64,000 nt of DNA, taken from contig MCFG01000141.1 of NCBI GenBank assembly GCA_002104895.1, positions 62,001 through 126,000 on the forward strand, read 5' to 3'. This stretch comes from Anaeromyces robustus (Eukaryota; Neocallimastigomycota; Neocallimastigomycetes; Neocallimastigales; Neocallimastigaceae). Of this stretch, positions 55,501 through 64,000 are shown in pieces. The notes below the pieces were generated by a model. That model had not been told where the DNA came from. It was given only the letters and a program-made list of their open reading frames with translations, and made no database searches. Position numbers and translations under genes: made by a program. The first letter of the stretch is position 1. Each line of letters begins with the position of its first letter.

Positions 55501-56861
55501 TATTTCTCTATGCATATTTAAAATAATAATTAAAAATATGGCTTATTATACGTTATAATAATTATAAAAATTAATAAATAAATATAATAAAATTAAATAA
55601 ATATAATAATAGTCCATATGGTATGAAAAATTGTGGTGGAGCTTGTTATGACCCAACTATTTATCATTGTGAAGGTGGCTCTTTAGCTTCTGGAGGAGCT
55701 CCAGCAAATCAAGCCCCAGCCCAAACAAATCCAGCTCCAGCAAACCCAGCTCCAGCTAATCCAGCTCCAGCAAATCCAGCTCCAGCTCCACAAGCACCAT
55801 CAAATAATAATGGTAATGGTTTTAACTGGGGAAACTTTGATTGGGGAAACAACTGGGGTAATAACAACTGGGGTGGTTGGAATTGGAACCAACCAAATAC
55901 ACCATCAACCCCAAATACACCATCAACTCCAGCAAACCCACCAGCTGCTGATCCACCAGCTGCCAATCAACCAGTTGCTAATCCACCAACAGCCAATCCA
56001 CCAGCTTCTAATTCACCAAGTGGTGATGCCAATATTGCTGGTTATAAGTTAGTATTTTCCGATGAATTCGAAGGCAATTCACTTGATCGTTCAAAGTGGA
56101 CTCCAGAAGTTAATTGTTGGGGTGGTGGTAATAATGAAAAACAATGTTATGTTGACCACCCTGAAACCATTTTTGTTAAAGATGGTCAATTACATTTAAA
56201 GGCAATTTACAAAGGTTCATTCCAATTAAGTGCTAGTGATAAATGTACTTTAGATAATGAAGGTTCATGTTCATGGTCTCAACCAGTAATTAGTGGTCGT
56301 ATTAATTCAAAATCTAACAATTTAGCTTGGAAATACGCTAAGGTTCGTGTTAGAGCACAATTACCAGCTGGTCCATTCCTTTGGCCAGCTATTTGGATGC
56401 TTCCACAAGATGATGTTTATGGTACATGGGCAGCTTCTGGTGAAATTGATATTATGGAAGCTAGAGGTCAAGATCCAAACCGTGTTAGTCATGCAATTCA
56501 TTATGGTGGTCAATGGCCAAACAATGTTTACTCTGACAAACTTGTTGATTGCAGTGGTCAAAGTGGTTTCCATGTTTATGGTATTGATTGGACTGAAGAT
56601 AGTATTAATTTCTCTATTGATGAAAGAACTACTTACAGTATCGACTTAAACCGTAGTTTCTATTCTGGTAAGGGTGATAATCCATACACTGGTAATCGTC
56701 AACCATTCGATCAAAAATTCCATTTACTTTTCAATCTTGCTGTTGGTGGTGGTTTCTTCCCAGAAGATCAATATGGTGCTTTTGATGCTGCTTCAGCATC
56801 TGGTCAATGGACTCGTCCAGAATTAATTATTGATTACGTTCGTGTTTACCAAAGACAATAA
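55032..56861 (+). CDS. Secreted GH16 endo-beta-1,3-glucanase (laminarinase-like) with CBM52-type module, 460 aa
   Basis: Three exons: 55032-55092, 55271-55343, 55613-56861 (1383 nt, frame closed). Residues 1-19 form a signal peptide (MRFNKVLAFIGLVGASMAA). Residues 20-67 carry two matching cysteine-rich halves (LKSCGEACYDPASYSC and MKNCGGACYDPTIYHC, joined by LCPYG). This is the pattern of the fungal CBM52 / Carb_bind module that binds beta-1,3-glucan. A Pro/Ala/Asn linker (repeated NPAPA) with a Trp/Gly/Asn patch (WGNNWGNNNWGGWNW) and NPPA-type repeats runs to about 185. The GH16 domain (about 187-458) has the catalytic GEIDIME: nucleophile E322, D324 and acid/base E327. The enzyme hydrolyses beta-1,3(-1,4)-glucan outside the cell. 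No CBM10-type fungal dockerin is present, so it is not an obvious cellulosome part. Codon use is the least AAT/AAA-biased in the window, suggesting high expression. Confidence 0.95.
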
Positions 56862-58347
56862 AAAAATTGAACATTAATAATTATAAAAAATGCAAATAAT
56901 ATCAACAACAATACAATATATATATATTTATATATATATATAAAATCTAATTTTATTTTAAATGTTACCAAATAATTATATAAATATTTTAAATTATTAT
57001 TTCTTAAATTTTTTTTTTATTTACAATTTTAATATAAACTTTTTTTTATTATTTAGTTATTTTATAATATTTTAAATTCTTTTTTTTTTTTTTTTTTTTT
57101 CTTTTTGCTTAAAGCAAAAAAAAAAAAAAAAGAAAATGTGTATAAATTAAATTATATATATAATAAATATTTAATAAAAATAAAATAATATATTATATAA
57201 ATTATAATAATGAATAATATTTTTTATATTATAAAAATATTATAAATATTATAAATACTCTAATTGTACATTTAAATTTAATATCTTTTATTTTATTAAT
57301 ATCATTTTTTATTATTATTTATTACTATTATTGTAAAGTTATAATCATTACTATAAAGTTATTATTAATATATGAGAAAGAAAGTTTAGTATTGTTTATT
57401 TATATATATATATATATTATAGACACTGAAAAATAAAATTATTTTATTTTAGGACTTTGTTTGTAATTTAGTATTATTTCTTCTCTTTTTTTAATATTAA
57501 ATTATTTAAAAAGAAAATTTATATATGTTTAAGGATAATAGAATAAAAAAAAAGTCGTTTTATAATAATAAAATGAAAAACAAGAAAATAGTTCTTTTAT
57601 TTATTTTTTTTTTAAAAATGTGGATATATTTAGAAAAATTATTTATGACTTTTATAGCTTTTTTTTTAAAAAAAAAAAAAAATGTGGATATACTATGAAA
57701 AATTATATGGATTTAATAGAAAATTAATTCTAAATTATAAAAATTACCAAATTAAAATTTAAAAAAATTATAATTATCTTTATATTAAAAATATATATAT
57801 TCATAATCGTTAAAATTGCATGTGGAATATAATTTATCCTTCATTAAATAGTAATAATGATGAAGAATATTTAAAATGGCCGTTTTATTAATTATAATTG
57901 TATGATTTTTATTAAACTATAAATTTATATTATAAAAAAAAAATTAATGCTTTTTTTATTTAAATAAAAAACAAATAATTACTATTTTCTCTTTTTTTAA
58001 ATATGCAGTTTATAATATAAAATATAAAGTTTATTATAAATAAGATTGTTTTTCTTTAATATTATTATTAATTCTTAATTAATTAAATTAAAAATAAAAT
58101 ATAATTAATTAAATAATAATCATGAATTAACCGTTATAAATATTTTAAAATTTTGAATTGTTAAAATAAAATCATGTGGACTACATAAAATAATGATATT
58201 ATTACATAAAATGATATTTTTATTGGATTATTGGTTGATCTATTTGGAAAATTTTATTATTGTTAATATAAAAAAATTTTTTGATTTTTATTATTAATTA
58301 TTGGCCCAATATTTAATAATCGAAATTGTTAATTAATGAACAATAAA

Positions 58348-58382
<35 letters not shown>

Positions 58383-58714
58383 ATTTTAAAATATTTACAA
58401 ATATTATATTTTAACATTACACAAAAAAAAAACAACAACAACAAAAAAAAAAAACAACAAAAAAACTATTTAAAAAAATTTATCATATATTAATGTATAT
58501 TGTTATATATAATACAAAATTAATTAAATAAATTAAAAAAATGTTAAATATTATTAAATTGATATGGTGTATAAATTCTATTAATTATTCCTAATAATCC
58601 TAATTTAATATTATTTATGATTATTATTATTAAAAATAATTATTATTTATTATTTTATAATATTATGTAATATTTTGTTCATTCAATAAAAATAATAATT
58701 ATATATCTAAAAAA

Positions 58715-58745
<31 letters not shown>

Positions 58746-59663
58746 ATGATAAAATAGAATAACCTATTATTAATATAATTTTAATATTATAATATAATAT
58801 TAATTAATTTAATATTGAATGAAAAAGGAAAAATTGATAAAAAATGTTGAAACTTCTTTTATTTATTTAAAAACGAAAGATAAGATAAAAAATTAAAAAA
58901 AAAAAAAATAAAAAATAAAAAATAAAAAGAATTAAAAAAGAAAGTAAAAAAAAAAAAAAAAAAAAAAGGAAGAAGTTAAATATAAAAATTTAAATTATAG
59001 ACAAAATATTAAAATATATAGTACTTTTACTTCTTTTTTTTTTTTTTTTTTTTTTTTTAAGGAATCTCTCTCTCTTTTTTTTTTTAATTTTAGAAAAAAT
59101 TGAAATTACAATAATAAATAATTAATAGATATAAAGAAAAACAATATTATAAATGTATAAATTAAAAAATGTAAGTTATTTTATTAATCTTTTTTAAATT
59201 ATGAACTTTAATTTAAAAAAAAATAAAAACAATTATCATAATGAACTTTAATTTAAAAAGAAAATAAAAACAATTATCCAATTCAATTTTTTTGACAAAT
59301 AATGTAATCATATTAAAATTATAGTAAAACATTTTTCAAAAAAAAAAAAAATAATGTAATAATTCAAATTCAATATAAATGAATATTTATTTAATTAACT
59401 ATTTTATATGGATATTGTAATAACAGAAGATTTATAAAAGAAATTCAATTATTTTTGTATAAAATATTTGATATATATTTTTTAAATAAAAGAAAAAAAG
59501 TTTAATAAAAAATTTTTTTAATAATTATAAATACCATATTTTCAATATTATAAATTAATATTTTAAATCATTATAGCCACAATATTATAGTTTTTAATAA
59601 ATAATCACCTGCAGTTGTGGTAGAAAAATAATATAAAAATTATACATAATTTTTTTATAACAG

Positions 59664-59710
<47 letters not shown>

Positions 59711-61033
59711 ATTCATATAGCAAATCTATCAATATTATTATCTATAATAATATTGATATTTATTATTATAATAATAAATTTCTATTTTATTTAATAATAT
59801 TAATAATTTAATAACCTATTAATATTATTATATTTTTAATGAAATAAATTATGATATATTGTTTTATTATCAAATTTCATTATTTAATATAATCATTTAA
59901 AATGCCGTTACTAACATATTATTTACTCTAATTTTAATTTATTTATATTTTATATATTTATATAATATATATGTATATTCTAATACTAATCGAAACTATC
60001 TTTTTTCAACAATAATAATATGAAATTCAATCATTGTATTCTTAATTCTTAATATTTAAATATATAGTTTTTACTTTCGCATACGGAATTTAAAATTTTT
60101 TAAACAAATTTAAAATATAAAATATATAAAATTTTATATTTATAGTTGTAAAAGAAAAAAAAAAAGGAAAACTTAAAGCTAAAAACTAAAAAAAAAAAAA
60201 CAAAAAGCAAAAAAAAAAAAAAAAATCAATAATAATTTGAAAATAATAATTTGTAAAATATACATTATTACACAATAATGAAAATTATAATTTTCAATTG
60301 ATATTTTTTTTTCTTTTTAATTATCAGTATTCAACATATATCAATATATATCAATAATTATATATATATAGCTTAAAATAACAATAAAATTTTTATTATA
60401 ATTTTTATTATGCCAATATAGTATCTCAATTAAAATAATAATATATTGAAAAATAATTTAAAACTATTATCAGTATATTAAAGCAAATTACCTATATATA
60501 ATTTATTTAAATTATTGATAATAATAATAATAAAAAATAAAAAAAAAAAAAAAAAAAAGATAAAAAATAAAAATAAAAATAAAAAATAAAAATAAAAGTA
60601 AAAATAAAAATATAAATATAATAATATATATATGTATGTAAAAGAAAAAAACAGCAATAATATTATATTTATTAAAACCATCACTTTTTTAATTTAATTT
60701 TTTTAATACCAAAATTTCCAACAAAAATATTATATATGTATTTATTATTAAACTTTTTTCTTTTGTAATTTTATACTAAGCAAACAATAATGAATATATA
60801 TATAAATATATATAAAAGGAATATTAAAAAAAAATATATAATAAAAAAGCAAACAAACAAGCAAAACAAACTTAAATAAATATATATTAAGTAGAAAAAT
60901 TATAATAACAATAATAATAAAGCAAGTAAAATAAAATAAAATAAAATAATAAAAAATAAAATCAATAAATTATTAAAATAAATTAAAAAAAAAAAAATAA
61001 AAATTAAAATAACAAAAATATAAATTAATAAAA
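56862..61033. other. 4.2-kb intergenic region
   Basis: No gene recognised. It contains poly-T (57081-57100), poly-A (57117-57131, 58350-58380), paired T/A tracts at 59665-59708, (AAAT)n at 58709-58747 and two local direct repeats: an approximately 40-bp unit ATGAACTTTAATTTAAAAA at 59201 and 59241, and AATGTGGATATA at 57617 and 57681. An A-rich leader with CAAACAAACAAGC lies just before the kinesin start. Confidence 0.7.
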
Positions 61034-64000
61034 ATGTCTTCAGTAAAAGTAGCAGTACGTATAAGACCTTTTAACAAAAGAGAAATTAAAAAGAATACAA
61101 AATGTATTGTTTCTATGAAGGATAATACCGTTTCAATAGAAAAGCAAATTGCTAATAATCAAAAATATCCAAAAAGTAATGAAGAAACAATAATAAAATC
61201 ATTTTGTTTTGATAAGTGTTTTTGGTCATTTGATAAAGAACATGGTGATTATGCTTCACAAGAAATGTAATATATATATTTTTTTAATAATAATATATAA
61301 AAAAAATAATATATAATTCATATGTTCAATAAATGTAACTTAACAAAAAAATTAAAAAATTTTCTCATTTCCATATAAACTTAAAATTTTTATGCACAAA
61401 CTTTATTTTTAGAATATATGAAGAAATTGGAAGAGAATTATTGGATCATGCGTTTACTGGATATAATACTTGCATATTTGCTTGTAAGTATATTAATATA
61501 TTATATATATTTTAAAAAAAAATTGTTTTATTTTATTCCATTATATTTTATTTTTATTTTTTATTTTTATTATATTAAAAAAAATATAATTAATAAATAA
61601 TACATATTATATGTTTTAATAAATATATATTAAGATGGGCAAACTGGTGCAGGAAAAAGGTAAAAATATAAGAATTTCATTTTATTTTATTATTATTATT
61701 ATTATTATTATTAGCTATATATTAAATTATTAAATGAACATATGATCATTTATATATAAATTAGTTATACAATGATGGGTTATAATGAAGAAAAAGGTAT
61801 AATACCCATAGCATGCGAAGATATGTTTAAAAGAATAAAAGAAAATAAAAATGAAAATTTAACATATTTAGTAGAAGTTAGCTATATAGAGGTATTGATT
61901 ATATATTTTAATATTATATATATTATATATATTAAGTTTCTTTATAAAAAAAAAAAAAAAGGAAAAAAAATTAAACATTAAAAATTATAATATCAATTTG
62001 AATAATTATTTAGATTTATTGTGAGCGTGTGAGGGATTTATTGAATCCATCAAATAAAGAAAATTTAAGAGTTAGGGAACATCCTATACTGGTATATATA
62101 AATATAAATATATTCATTTATTTATTTTTTTTTCCCCAAATATTCTATTATTAATTGCTGATTTATATAATAATTATAATAATAATAATAATAAATTTTT
62201 ATTTAATTTTTTTTTTAAAAAAAGGGACCGTATGTTGAAGATCTTTCAAAATTACTTGTTACTTCAAATGAAGATATAATAAATGTAATGGACGAAGGAA
62301 ATAAGGTAACATAAAATATTTAATTTATTTATTTTATAAATAATTTATATATAAAATTTAATAATAATAATATATGTATATATATATATGTTATATATAT
62401 ATGTATTTATTTATTACAGTCTAGAACTGTTGCATCAACAAAAATGAATGAGGTATCTAGCAGATCTCATGCTGTATTTACTATCAAATTAACACAAAAA
62501 TTAATAAATAAAGAAACTAATATTACTACACAGAAGGAGTCACGGATATCATTTGTTGATTTAGCTGGTAGTGAACGTATAAATAGTGCAAAAAGTACAG
62601 GTGTACGTTTAAAAGAAGGTGTTAATATTAATAAATCTTTAACAACTTTAGGAAAAGTTATATCAGCATTAGCAGAAAGGTCACATAGGAATTCTCAAAT
62701 TATTAATAATGCTAATAACAATTACAATAATAATAATAATAATAATAACAACAACAACAACAATAATAATAATAATAATAATAATTCAAATATAAATACC
62801 ACAACTGTATCATCAATAAAAAGTCCAAAACTCAAACGTAGTACCCCAGATTTTCATATCCCATATAGAGATTCTGTAAATAATCTAATTATATAATATA
62901 TTTCCTTATTTAAAGATATAATATATTTGTATATAAATGATATTTAAATATATTTATTCCTTTATAAATTTAATAGGTTTTAACATGGCTTTTAAAAGAT
63001 TCTCTTGGGGGTAATAGTAAAACTGTTATTATTGCAGCAATTTCACCTGCCGATATAAATTATGAAGAAGTAAGTTTATTATATAATTTATATATTTTAT
63101 ATTAAACATTATATTAAATATTATATTAAACATTATATTATATGATATTATATTATATTATATAATATTATATTATTAATATTTATTCAATTATTAATTC
63201 AATTATAATAATTAATGAATAATTTTTTTCAATTATTTTTATAGTCACTATCTACATTAAGATTTGTTGAAAGGGCAAAGCATATTGTAAATACTGCTGT
63301 TATTAACGAATCTAATAATATGAAACTTGTAGATGAATTAAAGAAAGAAGTTGAGACTCTTAAGAAAGAATTAGAATCAATGAAACACATTGAAGCACTT
63401 AATCAAGATTCTAAGAATGTAACAGAACTACAAGATTTATTAAATGCTAATGAAAAATTAGTAAATGAATTAAATATGTCTTGGGAAGAAAAATTAAAAG
63501 AGACTGAAAATATTCACAAACAAAGAGAAAGTGCATTGGAAGATTTAGGTATTACTTTAGATAAAAAGAATGATATTTTAGGATTACGTTCACCACAAAA
63601 AATACCCCATCTTGTTAATTTAAATGAAGATCCTTTAATGTCTGAATGTCTTTTATATCAAATTAGACCTGGTATAACACGTGTAGGTAAATATCAATTA
63701 AGTACTAATGCTGAAATATTATTGACTGGTGTAAATGTTAAAGATAATCATTGCTATTTTGAAAATAATAATGGAACTGTAACACTTTATCCTAATATGG
63801 AAAATAATGCTATTACTTTAGTTAATGGACGTAGAATATATCAACCAAAAATATTAAAATCTGGTTATAGAGTTATTATTGGTGAGTATCATGTTTTTAG
63901 ATTTATTAATCCAGAAGAAGCAAGAAAGGAACGTAACCTTATAGAAAAATGTAATCTTAGTATGAATACCAATATTAACGTTAATATCAATGGTAATAAC
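61034..64000 (+). CDS. Kinesin-3 (KIF1/Unc104-type) motor-FHA protein, 3' partial
   Basis: Nine exons are visible: 61034-61266, 61413-61483, 61635-61659, 61765-61891, 62014-62091, 62225-62305, 62420-62875, 62977-63069, 63245-64000 and on past the edge (640 aa seen). The motor starts [17 protein letters not shown] and has the P-loop GQTGAGKS (split over two exons), switch [12 protein letters not shown], switch [25 protein letters not shown] and the ERAKHIVN neck. A short coiled coil follows, then an FHA domain (about 545-620: [46 protein letters not shown]). Motor plus FHA in this order is diagnostic of kinesin-3, which carries vesicles toward microtubule plus ends. The cargo-binding tail lies outside the window. 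Loop 12 (K-loop) holds a long poly-Asn insert. An in-frame exon of only 25 nt carries most of the P-loop. Confidence 0.95.

Noticed and set aside
55271-55680. Fungal CBM10-type dockerin
   Set aside because: The spacing CGxxCYDPxxYxC..LCPxG fits the CBM52-type glucan-binding module, not the dockerin cysteine pattern.

Overview
The window is very AT-rich eukaryotic nuclear DNA, most likely from a fungus. Ten multi-exon or long single-exon protein genes sit in AT-only spacers full of (AAT)n, (AAAT)n/(TTTA)n and poly-A/poly-T tracts. Introns are short, GT..AG and extremely AT-rich. Fungal markers are a secreted GH16 beta-glucanase with a cysteine-rich two-half CBM52-type module, an Rvs167/Hob1-sized BAR-SH3 protein, a Lid2/Ecm5-like KDM5 protein and an NTF2-RRM-RGG (G3BP/Nxt3-like) protein. 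The extreme AT bias, long Asn tracts encoded by AAT, tetranucleotide arrays and secreted glucanase together suggest an anaerobic gut fungus (Neocallimastigomycota). This is inference: no rRNA or organelle marker is present. No tRNA, rRNA, CRISPR array, prokaryotic operon or intact transposon was seen.

Layout. 1-5 kb: gene-poor, with two perfect 26-bp foldbacks and a small unrecognised membrane protein (-). 8.0-10.5 kb: BAR-SH3 protein (+, 10 exons). 12.6-24.0 kb: KDM5-family chromatin protein (+, 9 exons, 3252 aa) with JmjN, ARID, PHD1, JmjC, C5HC2, PLU-1, PHD2 and PHD3, then a giant Asn-rich tail. 25.2-26.7 kb: TMA16 (-, 7 exons). 27.5-30.2 kb: orphan multi-pass membrane protein (+). 30.9-32.5 kb: EMC7 (-). 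33.7-36.0 kb: NPY1/NUDT12-type Nudix hydrolase (-). 37.6-39.5 kb: NTF2-RRM-RGG protein (-). 41.7-42.4 kb: less AT-rich relic with two perfect foldbacks. 43.7-48.0 kb: 1436-aa ankyrin protein (-). 48-55 kb: gene desert. 55.0-56.9 kb: GH16 glucanase (+). 61.0 kb to the end: kinesin-3 motor-FHA protein, cut by the window edge.

I joined exons by hand. For every spliced gene that ends inside the window, the exon lengths sum to a multiple of three with consistent phases. For the kinesin, the visible exons keep one frame to base 64000. The genes are mostly unrelated housekeeping and cell-biology genes, so this is not a functional cluster.

The best leads are: (1) the KDM5-like JmjC domain has lost all three Fe(II) ligands and the 2-oxoglutarate lysine, so it looks like a pseudo-demethylase that keeps its histone readers; (2) the kinesin-3 K-loop is replaced by an insert of about 58 residues dominated by poly-Asn; (3) TMA16 has a first coding exon consisting only of ATG; (4) perfect inverted repeats of unrelated sequence are scattered through non-coding DNA; (5) a degraded relic at 41.7-42.4 kb may come from an integrase-like mobile element; (6) a perfect 58-bp tandem duplication lies just upstream of the GH16 gene.
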